A stretch of 64,000 bases of DNA from Sphingobacterium lactis (GCF_011046555.1 NZ_CP049246.1:2604001-2668000); one strand, 5' to 3'; positions 26,142 through 36,980 are shown, numbered from the stretch's first letter. Notes: generated from the sequence alone by a model not told the origin. Program-made: numbers and translations.

Positions 26142-28680
26142 TCTCCGCGTTAGCTGATTCATTTTCTGCTGAAGTATCGATTCCTTCTCCATCAATTTCC
26201 TCTTCCTCGTCTTGTCTGTCCACTTTCGTTACAGAAGCGATCTCATCAGAATCTTTCAGCGTAATTAGTTTAACACCCTGTGTCGCACGACCCATGACCC
26301 TCAGGTTCTCAACACCGATACGAATCACGATACCGGATTTGTTGATGATCATTAAGTCATTTTCGTCCGTAACACCTTTAATTGCAACTAATTCACCAGT
26401 CTTATCGGTTACATTGATGGTTTTGACACCTTTACCACCGCGGTTGGTGATTCGGTAATCATCAATATCCGTACGTTTTCCGTAACCTTTTTCCGATACA
26501 ACCAGTACTGTTGTTTCTTCATCATTCACACTAATCATGCCAACAACCTCATCTTTTGCATGCGCCAAGGTAATTCCGCGTACACCCGTTGCCGTTCTAC
26601 CCATCGGTCTAACCGTGGATTCGTTGAAACGGATGGCACGACCGGAACGAAGGGCCATAACGATCTCGCTACTGCCGTTGGTCAATGTCGCTTCCAATAA
26701 TTGGTCGCCATCATTGATGTTGATCGCATTGATACCGTTTGCACGTGGTCTCGAGTAAGCTTCAAGAGATGTCTTCTTAATAGTACCCTTTTTGGTACAC
26801 ATGATAATGAAGTTATTCTCCAGGTATTCCTGATCCTTCAGGTTCGTCACCTTGATGTACGCCTTGATTTTCTCATCCTTCGGAATGTTGATGATATTTT
26901 GTAGCGCACGTCCTTTTGACGTTCTGCTGCCCTCAGGGATCTCGAATGCACGAAGCCAGAAACAACGTCCCGCTTCAGTAAACAATAACAGGTAATTGTG
27001 TGCTGACGCAGTGATGATGTGCTCAGTAAAGTCCTCATCACGCGTAGAAGAGCCAATTGCGCCCTTCCCACCACGTCCCTGAACACGGTATTCCGTTAAC
27101 GGCGTACGTTTAACGTAAGAATTATGCGAGATGGTAATGACAACTTCCTCATCATCGATGAAGTCTTCCATACGCATATCTTCTGCAGAGTGGACAATAT
27201 GCGAACGGCGCTCGTCACCATATTTCTCCAATACTTCATTCAGCTCATCTTTGATGATCTTAAAGCGGAGGCCTTCATCAGCAAGAACTTCTTTTAAGTA
27301 TTCGATGGTTTTCATCAATTCCGCATATTCTTCCTTAATCTTATCGCGTTCCAGTCCTGTTAACCTTCTCAGGGTCATATCCAGGATTGCGCGTGCTTGG
27401 ATATCGGATAGTCCGAAACGTTCCATCAAGCCTACACGTGCATCTTCCGGCGTATCCGAGTTACGGATCAACTTGATCACCTCATCCAGATGGTCTAGAG
27501 CGATCAGGTATCCTTCAAGGATGTGTGCGCGTTTTTCCGCTTCCGCCAATTCAAATTTTGTTCTACGGATCACCACGTCATGACGGTGCTCAACGAACTC
27601 ATGAATCATATCCTTCAGGTTCATCAACATCGGTCTGCCTTTTACAAGGGCAATGTTGTTCACGGAGAAGGAAGTCTGAAGTGCAGTATGCTTATATAGG
27701 TTGTTCAATACCACATTGGCATTGGCATCACGTTTGATTTCGTAGATGATACGGATATCTTTGGCAGATTCATCGCGGATTTCTGAAATTCCCTCGATTT
27801 TCTTTTCCTGTACCAGATCTGCGGTACGTTTGATCATATCCGATTTGTTCACCTGGTACGGGATTTCCGTAACCACGATGATTTCCTTACCAGCTTTGGT
27901 CGTTTCGATTTCCGCCTTTGCGCGCATTACGATCCGTCCACGGCCGGTTTCAAAAGCTTCCTTAACCCCATTAAAGCCATAGATCAAACCGCCGGTAGGG
28001 AAGTCTGGACCTTTGATGTGGGTCATCAGCTCACTGATTTCAATATCTCTATTGTCGATGTAGGCAATGGTACCATTGATTACTTCGGTAAGGTTGTGGG
28101 GAGCCATATTGGTTGCCATACCCACCGCGATACCTGCAGCACCGTTGACTAGAAGATTCGGGATGCGGGTAGGGAGGACGGTCGGCTCTTCCAAAGAGTC
28201 GTCAAAGTTCAACTGGAAATCGACCGTATCCTTGTTGATATCGGCCAGCATTTCTTCGGCAATCTTACGGAGGCGTGCCTCTGTATAACGCATCGCTGCT
28301 GGTGGGTCTCCATCGATGGAACCGTAGTTACCTTGGCCATCCACCAATGGATAGCGCATCGACCAATCTTGGGCCATACGAACCATGGTGTCGTATACGG
28401 ATGAGTCACCATGAGGGTGGTACTTTCCGAGTACATCCCCAACAATACGTGCGGATTTTTTGTAAGGTTTTCCACTCGTAACCCCTAAGTCCAACATCCC
28501 GTAAAGCACACGGCGGTGCACCGGTTTTAGACCATCGCGTGCATCCGGAAGGGCACGAGAAACGATAACCGACATCGAATAATCGATGTAGGCAGATTTC
28601 ATTTGGTCTTCGATATTGATAGGGATAATCCTGTTTTCAGCAGGAACTAAATTGTTTTCATTTTCTGTTTCTTCAGCCAT
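26125..28680 (-). CDS. gyrA: DNA gyrase subunit A
   Basis: 851 residues. The catalytic Tyr132 is in [12 protein letters not shown]. The quinolone-resistance region is [14 protein letters not shown], where Ser93 and Asp97 match E. coli Ser83 and Asp87, the wild-type susceptible residues. C-terminal blocks [10 protein letters not shown] and GRATQGVKL, and repeated six-bladed pinwheel motifs with the GyrA box QGRGGKG near 550, support gyrase rather than topoisomerase IV. Forms the A2B2 complex that introduces negative supercoils. gyrB is elsewhere. An 18-bp dyad lies in its leader (28714-28731). Two TPR genes follow in the same transcript. Confidence 0.97.
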   Translation of the reverse strand: MAEETENENNLVPAENRIIPINIEDQMKSAYIDYSMSVIVSRALPDARDGLKPVHRRVLYGMLDLGVTSGKPYKKSARIVGDVLGKYHPHGDSSVYDTMVRMAQDWSMRYPLVDGQGNYGSIDGDPPAAMRYTEARLRKIAEEMLADINKDTVDFQLNFDDSLEEPTVLPTRIPNLLVNGAAGIAVGMATNMAPHNLTEVINGTIAYIDNRDIEISELMTHIKGPDFPTGGLIYGFNGVKEAFETGRGRIVMRAKAEIETTKAGKEIIVVTEIPYQVNKSDMIKRTADLVQEKKIEGISEIRDESAKDIRIIYEIKRDANANVVLNNLYKHTALQTSFSVNNIALVKGRPMLMNLKDMIHEFVEHRHDVVIRRTKFELAEAEKRAHILEGYLIALDHLDEVIKLIRNSDTPEDARVGLMERFGLSDIQARAILDMTLRRLTGLERDKIKEEYAELMKTIEYLKEVLADEGLRFKIIKDELNEVLEKYGDERRSHIVHSAEDMRMEDFIDDEEVVITISHNSYVKRTPLTEYRVQGRGGKGAIGSSTRDEDFTEHIITASAHNYLLLFTEAGRCFWLRAFEIPEGSRTSKGRALQNIINIPKDEKIKAYIKVTNLKDQEYLENNFIIMCTKKGTIKKTSLEAYSRPRANGINAININDGDQLLEATLTNGSSEIVMALRSGRAIRFNESTVRPMGRTATGVRGITLAHAKDEVVGMISVNDEETTVLVVSEKGYGKRTDIDDYRITNRGGKGVKTINVTDKTGELVAIKGVTDENDLMIINKSGIVIRIGVENLRVMGRATQGVKLITLKDSDEIASVTKVDRQDEEEEIDGEGIDTSAENESANAENEEQE

Positions 28681-28713
28681 TATATTTTGGTTTCAGTCAA
28701 TAGAATATTTTTA

Positions 28714-28731
28714 GTGACTTTAAATAGTCAC
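28714..28731. promoter_or_regulatory. Dyad in the gyrA leader
   Basis: GTGACTTTAAATAGTCAC: GTGACT and AGTCAC are exact inverted repeats around six A/T bases. It lies 34-51 bp upstream of the gyrA start, downstream of the putative -7 box, so a repressor binding here could block elongation or initiation. Confidence 0.4.
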
Positions 28732-28943
28732 ATAACAGGCGAAGATACATAATTTTTCGGGGTTTTGGGATTAAAAAGGCTCCTAAAATTATTAACAGTC
28801 AGGCCGAAATGTTAATTAATTTTTAATGGCCAAATACCACGTTAAAATTCAGATCATTATGGAAATATGACATGAAATGTCTTTTTAATTTAAGATATTT
28901 TAAACAAAGCCTGAATTTGTTTTAAAAAATTTCAAAAATATTT

Positions 28944-28951
28944 TACCTTTG
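28944..28951 (+). promoter_or_regulatory. -7 box of the serC-serA promoter
   Basis: TACCTTTG is an exact fit to TAnnTTTG. A possible -33 TTTG lies at 28916-28919, with a slightly long spacer of 24 bp. It places the start of transcription some 65 bp before the serC ATG. Confidence 0.5.
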
Positions 28952-29022
28952 GACATTCTTTTAGAGGTCAAACGTTGGTTTTGCGTCTAACCAGTTTATT
29001 TATAACAAATTATACAATTCAG

Positions 29023-30090
29023 ATGAAACACAATTTCGGTGCAGGCCCATGTATTTTGCCAAAAGAGGTTTTCGAACAAGCTTCACAGGCGGTAATTGAT
29101 TTTAATGGTACAGGCTTATCTATCTTGGAAATTTCGCACCGTTCCAAAGAGTTTGAAGAGGTGGTTGTTGAAACAGAGCAATTGGTTCGCGAATTATTGA
29201 ATGTCCCTTCGGGATATTCCATTTTGTTCCTGCAAGGGGGAGCTTCGCAGCAATTTGCCATGGTTCCCATGAACCTTTTGCCAGCAGATGGTAAAGCAGC
29301 TTATTTGGACACGGGTGTTTGGGCTACAAAGGCCGCAAAAGAAGCGAAAAGGGTAGGTCAAGTAGAAATTGTGGCATCGTCGAGTGATCAGAATTATAAC
29401 TATATCCCGAAGCTGTACACTATTCCAACGGATGCGGCCTATTTTCACTATACCTCCAATAATACCATCTACGGTACGGAAGTTTTCGATAGACCAGCAA
29501 CACAGGTTCCTGTAGTTGTGGATATGTCATCCGATATCTTGAGCAGAAACATCAATATCGCAGATTACGATTTGATCTATGCCGGTGCACAGAAGAATAT
29601 GGGACCAGCGGGAGTAACCTTGGTCATCATCAAAGATGAGCTTTTTGGTAAATCGGGTCGCACGAATCCTATGATTTTTGATTATGAAGCACATGCAAAA
29701 GCTGGCTCCATGTACAACACGCCTCCGGTTTTCTCTATTTATGTCTCCATGTTGAACCTGCGTTGGTTGAAGGCAAAGGGAGGTATCGATGTCATTGAGC
29801 AGGAAAACATCATCAAGGCGCGCACATTGTACGATGAGATCGACCGTAATCCTTTCTTCAGGGGAACAGCAGCCGTGGAAGACCGTTCGCGCATGAACGT
29901 GACCTTTGTAATGGAAAATGCCGAATTGGAAGCCGAGTTCTTGGCCTTGGCCAAAGAACGCAACCTGATTGGAATTAAGGGACACCGTTCTGTCGGTGGT
30001 TTCCGAGCTTCCATCTACAATGCATTGACCATTTCATCCATCAATGCCCTAGTTGATACCATGAGAGAATTTGAAGAGCGTAAAAAATAG
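29023..30090 (+). CDS. serC: Phosphoserine aminotransferase
   Basis: 355 residues from MKHNFGAGPCILPKEVF. The PLP lysine is in YAGAQKNMGPAGVTLV, with GGASQQFAMVPMNLL, DMSSDILSRNI and the C-terminal GHRSVGGFRASIYNA arginine block. It transaminates 3-phosphohydroxypyruvate with glutamate. A TTG 48 bp upstream (28975) also opens the frame but adds an untypical leader, so the ATG at 29023 is preferred. serA follows after 11 bp, so the two give steps one and two of serine synthesis. serB is not in the window. Confidence 0.95.
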   Translation: MKHNFGAGPCILPKEVFEQASQAVIDFNGTGLSILEISHRSKEFEEVVVETEQLVRELLNVPSGYSILFLQGGASQQFAMVPMNLLPADGKAAYLDTGVWATKAAKEAKRVGQVEIVASSSDQNYNYIPKLYTIPTDAAYFHYTSNNTIYGTEVFDRPATQVPVVVDMSSDILSRNINIADYDLIYAGAQKNMGPAGVTLVIIKDELFGKSGRTNPMIFDYEAHAKAGSMYNTPPVFSIYVSMLNLRWLKAKGGIDVIEQENIIKARTLYDEIDRNPFFRGTAAVEDRSRMNVTFVMENAELEAEFLALAKERNLIGIKGHRSVGGFRASIYNALTISSINALVDTMREFEERKK

Positions 30091-30101
30091 TTAATTGAAT
30101 A

Positions 30102-31049
30102 ATGAAGATTTTAGCAAACGATGGGATCGATCCTATCGGTAAAAAAATATTAGAGGATGCTGGCTTTATCGTTGACACAGTCCACATCCCACAAGAAGAG
30201 TTAGCAGGTCGGTTGAACGAATATGATGCAGTAACTGTTCGCAGTGCGACCAAATTGCGTCAACCTTTGATCGATCTATGCCCGAACATCAAGGTGATTG
30301 GCCGTGGTGGAGTAGGTATGGATAACATTGATGTTGATTATGCCCGCTCCAAAGGCATTACCGTGGTGAATACACCAGCGGCATCATCCCACTCCGTAGC
30401 GGAATTGGTCTTTGCCCACCTGCTGAATGGCGTCCGTTTCTTATACGATTCGAATCGCAAGATGCCCGTTGAGGGCGGCAGTAATTTCGGTGGTCTTAAA
30501 AAGGCGTATGGCGCGGGTACCGAATTGCAAGGAAAGGTACTTGGTGTGGTAGGTTTTGGTCGTATTGGCCGCGAAACCGCAAAAATTGCACTCGGCTTGG
30601 GAATGACAGTGATCTACTCCGATCTTTTCGAAGGGCCGCAATCGCTAACATTGAACCTTGCCGGTGGTGTTGAGGTCAATGTTCCAGTTGAACAGGTTGA
30701 ATTGGTCGAAATATTCAAGCAGGCAGATTTTATTTCGCTTCATGTGCCATTCACGGATAAACCGGTGATCGGTAAGGAAGAAATTGCGTTATTGAAAGAT
30801 GGCGTAGGCTTGGTCAATGCTTCCCGTGGTGGGGTAATTGATGAATTGGCTTTGGTTGAGGCGCTTAACAGCGGCAAAGTGGCATTCGCAGGTATCGATG
30901 TCTTCGATAATGAACCGACTCCACGTGCTGAAGTGTTGACGCATCCAAAGATTTCGTTGACCCCGCATATCGGTGCGGCGACAAATGAAGCCCAGGAACG
31001 TATCGGCGAGGAACTCGCGCAATTGCTAATAGAAAGCCTGAAGAAGTAG
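30102..31049 (+). CDS. serA: D-3-phosphoglycerate dehydrogenase
   Basis: 315 residues, the short form without a regulatory ACT domain. The NAD motif is GVVGFGRIGRETAKIALGLG. The substrate domain has VRSATKL and IGRGGVGMDNIDVDYA, and the catalytic His is in LTPHIGAATNEAQERI, with LVNASRGGVIDE for Arg/Glu. It oxidises 3-phosphoglycerate, the first step in serine synthesis. Directly downstream of serC (11 bp). Without the ACT domain, simple serine feedback at that domain is not expected. Confidence 0.93.
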   Translation: MKILANDGIDPIGKKILEDAGFIVDTVHIPQEELAGRLNEYDAVTVRSATKLRQPLIDLCPNIKVIGRGGVGMDNIDVDYARSKGITVVNTPAASSHSVAELVFAHLLNGVRFLYDSNRKMPVEGGSNFGGLKKAYGAGTELQGKVLGVVGFGRIGRETAKIALGLGMTVIYSDLFEGPQSLTLNLAGGVEVNVPVEQVELVEIFKQADFISLHVPFTDKPVIGKEEIALLKDGVGLVNASRGGVIDELALVEALNSGKVAFAGIDVFDNEPTPRAEVLTHPKISLTPHIGAATNEAQERIGEELAQLLIESLKK

Positions 31050-31054
31050 GTTTT

Positions 31055-31110
31055 CCGCATAAAAATTTATGCGGCACAAGAGCTTTTACAGCATTTGTGC
31101 CGTTTTTTTT
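31055..31110 (+). terminator. Overlapping hairpins and terminator between serA and lysC
   Basis: CGGCACAA (31072-31079) pairs with TTGTGCCG (31095-31102) and is followed by eight T, a good intrinsic terminator. A second hairpin, CCGCATAAA with TTTATGCGG (31055-31074), shares the bases 31072-31074 with it, so both cannot form fully at once. An attenuator-like switch is possible but unproven. Confidence 0.75.
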
Positions 31111-31163
31111 GTTAAAAGACTTATATTCACACCCGCAAAAAAAATAACAAGTTTAAAATAGAT

Positions 31164-32477
31164 ATGAAAATTCTAAAATTCGGTGGAACATCCGTTGGGA
31201 GTGCTGAACGTATCCAAAGCTTATTGGATATCGTTAATCCCGCAGAGCGTCAGATTGTGGTGCTTTCAGCTGTAGCTGGAACGACAAATGCATTGGTTGA
31301 AATTGCTAAAGCCTATACTTCGGGTAAGAAGGATGAGGCTAAGGATCTCATCAAGCAACACAAGGATAAGTACGAAGCTTTAATAAAGGACCTCTTCAGC
31401 ACAGAGAACGGATATAAGCAGGGTAAGGAATTGATCGATTATCATTTTAACTACATAGCATCTCTTTCCAACGACTTATTTACACCGACTGAGGAAAAGA
31501 TCATTCTTGCACAGGGAGAGTTGATGTCCACAACGTTATGGCATTTCTACCTTGCTGAAAAGGGAATTCCATCGGTGCTGTTGCCCGCATTGGACTTTAT
31601 GAAGATCGATGAGGACAATGAGCCTGTTGTGCCTTTCATCAAAGAGAAATTGGAAGCTATCCTGGCAGAGCATCCTGAAAATATGCTGTTCATTACACAA
31701 GGCTTTATCTGTCGGAATTCTTTCGGCGAAATCGATAACCTGCGTCGTGGAGGATCGGACTATACGGCATCCTTAATCGGTGCGGCAATCCAGGCGGATG
31801 AAATTCAGATTTGGACGGACATTGATGGCATGCACAACAATGACCCGCGTGTGGTGAAAGGAACAACGCCGATTGCAGAGCTGAGTTTCGATGAAGCTGC
31901 CGAATTAGCGTATTTCGGCGCGAAGATTCTGCACCCGCAGAGCGTTTTCCCAGCACAACGGTACAATGTGCCCGTGCGCCTATTGAATACCATGGACCCA
32001 AAGGCGGCCGGAACTTTAATTTCACAAAATGGCGGTAAGAAAGGCGCGATCCGTGCCATCGCTGCAAAGGACGATATTACCGCGATCCACATCCATTCAT
32101 CGCGCATGTTGTTGGCGTATGGTTTCCTACGTCGTGTATTCGAGATCTTTGAACGGTATAAAACACCGATAGATATGATTACAACATCTGAGGTGGCGGT
32201 ATCCCTGACCATCGATGACACCAAGAACTTGGATGATATTATCCGTGAGGTGGAAGACTTTGGAAAAGTGAGTGTAGACCGCGAACAGACGATTATATGT
32301 GTCGTAGGTGATTTCGGTGCCAACACGCATGGTTATGCAGCTCGTGTTCTGGATGCTGTTAAACACTTGCCTTTGCGAATGGTTTCCTATGGCGGATCGG
32401 ATTATAACGTGTCCATCCTGTTGGATTCCGAGCATAAAGTGGAGGGACTTAGATCATTACACCATCGAATTTTTTAA
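31164..32477 (+). CDS. lysC: Aspartate kinase
   Basis: 437 residues, a monofunctional aspartokinase with C-terminal ACT domains. Signatures: MKILKFGGTSVGSAERI at the N-terminus, GFICRNSFGEIDNLRRGGSDYTASLIG, and IWTDIDGMHNNDPRVV. It phosphorylates aspartate as the first step to lysine, threonine and methionine. lysA follows at a 5-bp gap, so this isozyme probably supplies diaminopimelate. The ACT part (TEVAVSLTID, VVGDFGANTHGYAARVL) is complete, and feedback control by lysine is likely by family. Confidence 0.93.
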   Translation: MKILKFGGTSVGSAERIQSLLDIVNPAERQIVVLSAVAGTTNALVEIAKAYTSGKKDEAKDLIKQHKDKYEALIKDLFSTENGYKQGKELIDYHFNYIASLSNDLFTPTEEKIILAQGELMSTTLWHFYLAEKGIPSVLLPALDFMKIDEDNEPVVPFIKEKLEAILAEHPENMLFITQGFICRNSFGEIDNLRRGGSDYTASLIGAAIQADEIQIWTDIDGMHNNDPRVVKGTTPIAELSFDEAAELAYFGAKILHPQSVFPAQRYNVPVRLLNTMDPKAAGTLISQNGGKKGAIRAIAAKDDITAIHIHSSRMLLAYGFLRRVFEIFERYKTPIDMITTSEVAVSLTIDDTKNLDDIIREVEDFGKVSVDREQTIICVVGDFGANTHGYAARVLDAVKHLPLRMVSYGGSDYNVSILLDSEHKVEGLRSLHHRIF

Positions 32478-32482
32478 TTGAA

Positions 32483-33646
32483 ATGAATATACATCAAATC
32501 GACCTGAACCACCTGAAAGGATTAGAAACACCTTTCTATTACTACGATATGGATTTGTTGGCTACCACTTTGAACCAAGCCAAGCAGGCTGCGGATAAAA
32601 GAGGTTTCCATGTTCATTACGCCTTAAAAGCAAACTGCAATCCCCGGGTGTTGGAGATGATCCAAGCCAAAGGTTTCGGTGCGGATTGCGTCAGCGGAAA
32701 TGAAGTCCAACAAGCAATAGATTGCGGTTTTCCCGCCGATCAGATTACCTTCGCAGGTGTAGGGAAAGCAGATAAAGAAATAAATTTGGCGTTACAGCAT
32801 CAGATCTTTGCCTTTAACGTTGAATCCATCCAGGAATTGTTGGTCATCAATGAGCTTGCGGCAAAAGCAGGGGTGAAGGCACAGGTTTCCTTGCGGATCA
32901 ATCCCAATGTAGATGCCCATACGCACCATTACATCACCACCGGTTTGGATGAGAATAAATTTGGCGTTCCGAATTCGGAATTAGAGAAAGCAGCTGCCGT
33001 ACTCCGGGAATGTGCAAACCTTGAATTACTAGGGCTGCATTTTCACGTCGGATCACAGATTACGGATATCAACGTTTTCAAGAGCCTTTGTGTGAAGGTC
33101 AATGAATGGAAGAATTGGTTTGAGGAGCGTGGGACGGCCATCAAAGTGTTGAATGTCGGCGGTGGATTGGGTGTGGATTACCATCAGCCAGATGCGCATC
33201 CATACGCAGATTTTGAGGCCTACTTTGACGTATTCGATAAATTTCTCGAGCGTACGGCACAGCAGGAAGTACATTTCGAATTGGGCCGCGCCTTGGTTGC
33301 TCAAGCAGGATCCTTGGTCAGCCGTGTGCTGTACACAAAAAGCGGTGTCAAGAAACATTTCCTGATCTTGGATGCAGGCATGACTGAACTGATGCGCCCA
33401 GCCTTGTACCAAGCCTTCCATAAGATTGAAAAATTAGGCGGCCAAGCAGATGCGGAGTTGATGAACTATGATGTCGTAGGGCCGATCTGTGAAAGTTCGG
33501 ATTGCTTCGGTAAGGAAGTGCCACTACCGCCTTCTGAAAGGGGAGACCTGATCGCTATCCGCACCGCCGGTGCATACGGCGAGGTGATGGCATCCCGGTA
33601 TAATTTACGCGATGAAATGCGGTTTGTCTACTCGGACAACATGTAA
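32483..33646 (+). CDS. lysA: Diaminopimelate decarboxylase
   Basis: 387 residues, fold-type III. The PLP lysine is Lys49 in HVHYALKANCN, with FGADCVSGNEV, GLHFHVGSQI, NVGGGLGVDY and the C-terminal CESSDCFGKEVPLPPSERGD, which contributes the Cys across the dimer. It turns meso-diaminopimelate into lysine, the last step of the pathway. Coupled to lysC (5-bp gap). Transcription ends at the palindrome 33654-33683. Confidence 0.95.
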   Translation: MNIHQIDLNHLKGLETPFYYYDMDLLATTLNQAKQAADKRGFHVHYALKANCNPRVLEMIQAKGFGADCVSGNEVQQAIDCGFPADQITFAGVGKADKEINLALQHQIFAFNVESIQELLVINELAAKAGVKAQVSLRINPNVDAHTHHYITTGLDENKFGVPNSELEKAAAVLRECANLELLGLHFHVGSQITDINVFKSLCVKVNEWKNWFEERGTAIKVLNVGGGLGVDYHQPDAHPYADFEAYFDVFDKFLERTAQQEVHFELGRALVAQAGSLVSRVLYTKSGVKKHFLILDAGMTELMRPALYQAFHKIEKLGGQADAELMNYDVVGPICESSDCFGKEVPLPPSERGDLIAIRTAGAYGEVMASRYNLRDEMRFVYSDNM

Positions 33647-33653
33647 TAAAATA

Positions 33654-33683
33654 ATAAAAGCCCGAGCATGCTCGGGCTTTTAT
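33654..33683. terminator. Perfect 30-bp palindromic terminator
   Basis: ATAAAAGCCCGAGCA and its exact complement, with no loop bases in the duplex form. It lies between lysA (ends 33646) and clpB (convergent, ends 33734) and can stop both. Confidence 0.85.
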
Positions 33684-33733
33684 CTTTCCTAGAACTGTTG
33701 GGCAGCTCCAGTACAACATATTAAAATCTAAAA

Positions 33734-36337
33734 TTACTGTTCTTTATTCTTGTTCAGGAAGACGAATTTTCCGTCAAAGACATCCAATTCGATGATGGCA
33801 TCCCTTGATACCGCACCTGAAAGGATTTCCTTGGAAAGCTCGTTCAGGATCCGCTTCTGGATTACACGTTTCAGAGGGCGTGCACCGTAAACAGGATCAT
33901 AACCCAATTGCGCCAACCAATCCAATGCTTCATCAGAAGCGGAAAGGAAGATGTTCTGTTCCGCAAGCTGATGCTGTACCCTTCCGAATTGCATCCGTAC
34001 GATATCACCGATTTCAGTTCTGCTCAATGGAGTGAACATAATGACCTCATCGATACGGTTCAAGAATTCCGGACGGATGGATTTCTGCAGCAGATCCAGG
34101 ACTTCGTCCTTGGTCTTTGCGACAACCTCATCGCGGTTACCGTCATCCAACTTGGAGAAATTCTCCTGAATGATATGGGACCCCGTATTGGAAGTCATGA
34201 TGATGATGGTGTTCTTGAAATTCACCACACGTCCTTTGTTATCGGTTAAGTGTCCATCATCCAATACCTGCAAGAGGATGTTGAATACATCAGGGTGTGC
34301 TTTTTCGATTTCGTCCAAAAGCACAACGGAATATGGTCTGCGTCGGACAGCTTCCGTAAGTTGGCCACCTTCATCGTATCCTACGTATCCCGGAGGCGCT
34401 CCGATCAATCTGGACACGGCATGGCGCTCCTGGTATTCCGACATATCGATACGGACCAATGCCTGTTCGTCGTCGAATAGGTATTCCGCCAAGGCTTTCG
34501 CAAGCTCGGTCTTACCAACCCCGGTTGTACCCAGGAAGATAAATGATCCGATAGGGCGTTTGGCATCGCTCAATCCCGCACGGGAACGGCGGATGGCATC
34601 TGCAATTGCCTCTATGGCTTCATCCTGTCCGGCTACACGCTTGTGCAGTTCTTCTTCCAGGTTCAGGAGTTTCTCCCGCTCAGATTGCACCATTTTGCTA
34701 ACGGGGATTCCTGTCCATTTGGAGACCACATCAGCGATATCTTCGGAGGTAACTTCTTCCTTCAGCATGCGGTTGCTATCCTGCTTCTCGGAAAGTTCCT
34801 GTTTCAATTTATCAACTTTATCCTGCGCCTCCTTGATCTTACCGTAACGCAGCTCCGCTACCTTACCGTAATCACCGGCACGCTCTGCCTGATCGGCTTC
34901 CAGTTTGTAATCTTCAATATTTTGCGCTTCTTGGTTGACCTGATCTACCAAGGTCTTTTCTGATTGCCAAGATGCCCGTAGGGAGTCGCGTTCGCTGGAA
35001 AGGTTCGCAATGGTTTCCGAAAGCTCAGCAACTTTCTTCTCATCATTCTCGCGTTTGATGGCTTCCCGCTCAATCTCCAACTGCATGATACGACGCTCCA
35101 GTTCATCCACGACCTCCGGTACAGAGTCCATCTCCAAGCGCAATTTAGAAGCTGCCTCATCCACCAAGTCGATCGCTTTATCCGGTAAGAAACGATCGGT
35201 GATATAGCGCTGTGATAATTCAACAGCGGCAATGATCGCCTCATCCAGGATACGAACTTTATGGTGAGTCTCATAACGCTCTTTCAGACCACGCAAGATC
35301 GATATCGCGTCCTGTGTATCCGGTTCTTCTACCATGACTTTCTGGAAACGACGTTCCAGTGCTTTGTCCTTTTCGAAATATTTTTGGTATTCGTTCAGCG
35401 TTGTCGCACCGATCGTCCGCAATTCACCTCGGGCAAGCGCCGGTTTCAGAATGTTCGCAGCATCCATCGCACCTTCGCCACCACCAGCACCAACTAAGGT
35501 GTGGATCTCATCGATGAACAGGATGATCTCACCATCACTCTCGGAGACTTCCTTTACAACGGCCTTCAAACGTTCTTCAAATTCTCCCTTGTATTTTGCG
35601 CCGGCCACCAAGGCACCCATGTCTAGGGAGAATACAGTTTTACTTTTCAGATTCTCTGGCGCATCGCCTTTTATGATCCGGTGGGCAATCCCTTCTGCAA
35701 TAGCCGTCTTACCGACACCGGGTTCACCGACAAGGATCGGGTTGTTCTTTGTCCGACGGGATAAGATCTGCATCACACGGCGGATTTCCTCATCACGACC
35801 GATAACAGGATCCAATTTTCCCGATTCGGCAAACTCGTTCAGGTTCCGTGCATATTTGTTCAGGGCATTAAAGGTCGCTTCAGCATTCTGATCCGTAACC
35901 CGGCTATTGCCGCGCAATTCCTTAATGGCCAGTTTAAGATCCTTTTCATTGACACCTTGATCTTTCAATAAGGTGGCTACTTTGTCATTTGCAGCCAATA
36001 GACCCAATAAAATGTGTTCAATGGATACAAATTCATCATTGAACTCTTTAAGATAGCTCTGCGCTTTCTGCAATACCGCAGTTGCTGAATTGCTGAGGTA
36101 CACATTGCTACCGCTTACTTTAGGGTAGGATTCGATCAATTTATCAACTTCCTGAGTAAGGTAGTTGATGTTGACGTTCAATTTCTTTAATAGGTGACCG
36201 ATGACATTTTCGTCAACAGTCAAGAGGGCCTTCATGATATGTGCAGGTTCAATCGCTTGTTGCTGATTGCCCATGGCAATTTCCGAGGCTTTTTGTATGG
36301 CTTCTTGAGCCTTTATTGTATAGTTGTTAAAATTCAT
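33734..36337 (-). CDS. clpB: ClpB disaggregase
   Basis: 867 residues from [14 protein letters not shown]. An N domain (about 1-150) is followed by AAA-1 with Walker A GEPGVGKT and Walker [18 protein letters not shown] coiled-coil middle domain (about 400-530, rich in Glu and Arg) and AAA-2 with GTTGVGKT and [11 protein letters not shown] follow. It rescues aggregated proteins with DnaK after heat stress. The frame extends 8 codons to 36361, but the family starts at the later ATG. A GC-rich patch upstream (about 36375-36395) stands out from the surrounding AT-rich DNA; no heat-shock operator was recognised. Confidence 0.96.
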   Translation of the reverse strand: MNFNNYTIKAQEAIQKASEIAMGNQQQAIEPAHIMKALLTVDENVIGHLLKKLNVNINYLTQEVDKLIESYPKVSGSNVYLSNSATAVLQKAQSYLKEFNDEFVSIEHILLGLLAANDKVATLLKDQGVNEKDLKLAIKELRGNSRVTDQNAEATFNALNKYARNLNEFAESGKLDPVIGRDEEIRRVMQILSRRTKNNPILVGEPGVGKTAIAEGIAHRIIKGDAPENLKSKTVFSLDMGALVAGAKYKGEFEERLKAVVKEVSESDGEIILFIDEIHTLVGAGGGEGAMDAANILKPALARGELRTIGATTLNEYQKYFEKDKALERRFQKVMVEEPDTQDAISILRGLKERYETHHKVRILDEAIIAAVELSQRYITDRFLPDKAIDLVDEAASKLRLEMDSVPEVVDELERRIMQLEIEREAIKRENDEKKVAELSETIANLSSERDSLRASWQSEKTLVDQVNQEAQNIEDYKLEADQAERAGDYGKVAELRYGKIKEAQDKVDKLKQELSEKQDSNRMLKEEVTSEDIADVVSKWTGIPVSKMVQSEREKLLNLEEELHKRVAGQDEAIEAIADAIRRSRAGLSDAKRPIGSFIFLGTTGVGKTELAKALAEYLFDDEQALVRIDMSEYQERHAVSRLIGAPPGYVGYDEGGQLTEAVRRRPYSVVLLDEIEKAHPDVFNILLQVLDDGHLTDNKGRVVNFKNTIIIMTSNTGSHIIQENFSKLDDGNRDEVVAKTKDEVLDLLQKSIRPEFLNRIDEVIMFTPLSRTEIGDIVRMQFGRVQHQLAEQNIFLSASDEALDWLAQLGYDPVYGARPLKRVIQKRILNELSKEILSGAVSRDAIIELDVFDGKFVFLNKNKEQ

Positions 36338-36529
36338 ATGTTCTTTTGATTTTCGTACCAATAGAATAACAAAAGAAGTGCCCGCAGGGTTTCAGAAAAA
36401 TTAAGATGAATTTTTGTCATGGAAAAATAATTTTAGATGACAAATTTTCCGATTATCGATAAAAATAGGAAATTATTTCATTGAGATTCAAAAGGTTGTT
36501 TTATGGGTGTTGAAAATATGCACAATCCA

Positions 36530-36561
36530 TTTGCAAAAATTCCCGCAAGTTGCCATATTTG
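36530..36561 (+). promoter_or_regulatory. tRNA-Thr promoter
   Basis: -33 TTTG at 36530-36533 and -7 CATATTTG at 36554-36561, spacer 20 bp, near the Bacteroidota consensus TTTG-N19-21-TAnnTTTG. It lies 18 bp before the mature tRNA. Confidence 0.6.
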
Positions 36562-36579
36562 CATCGTTTTGAAAGAAAC

Positions 36580-36652
<73 letters not shown>

Positions 36653-36656
36653 CAGT

Positions 36657-36682
36657 AAAAGCGCCCATTTGGGCGCTTTTTT
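36657..36682 (+). terminator. Terminator after tRNA-Thr
   Basis: AAAAGCGCCC and GGGCGCTTTT pair over 10 bp around ATTT, followed by two more T. Confidence 0.85.
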
Positions 36683-36743
36683 AGTATCTAGAAAGTGATT
36701 TAATCTGCTAGACTTAAGGGATTAAGAAGAGATCATAAATTCA

Positions 36744-36980
36744 CTATTTCAACATCATGGCTTCTTTGTGGTTCAGCAACTGTTTGTAAGTTGGATTCCC
36801 ATTTTGGAATAGGCTTTCATGGAAAGGAGCGGGGATCAGGATCTTTACCTCAAATTTTTCCAACGGCACAAAGAAAAGTACACCCTGAACAACAGCTTTA
36901 TCGTCCGTTACATGTGTGTACTTCTCGGCTTTATTATTGATTCGATTTAACGATTCCAGTTTTTTGATGACCTGTAGCAT
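36744..36980 (-). CDS. Small protein of unknown function in the usp operon
   Basis: 78 residues, no signal peptide, no membrane segment. The blocks VVQGVLFFVPLEKFEVKILIP and ESLFQNGNPTYKQLL are not linked to a known family by me. The ATG lies 3 bp after the stop of the universal stress protein gene, so it is likely co-transcribed and may act with it. It could be a clade-specific partner; the reading frame is short but well placed. Confidence 0.5.
   Translation of the reverse strand: MLQVIKKLESLNRINNKAEKYTHVTDDKAVVQGVLFFVPLEKFEVKILIPAPFHESLFQNGNPTYKQLLNHKEAMMLK

Larger units (their letters stand above)
28681..29022. other. Divergent regulatory region between gyrA and serC
   Basis: About 340 bp, AT-rich, no ORF. 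Toward gyrA a minus-strand TATCTTCG (28740-28747) resembles the -7 box, with a dyad downstream at 28714-28731. Toward serC a TACCTTTG box lies at 28944-28951. Confidence 0.55.

Noticed and set aside
28975..29022. TTG start giving serC a 16-residue extension
   Set aside because: The extension is not typical of SerC and the conserved N-terminus begins at the ATG 29023.
34170..34847. 225-codon plus-strand frame antisense to clpB
   Set aside because: A shadow of the clpB coding sequence, which has full AAA+ motifs; composition is serine-rich, as is typical of antisense frames.
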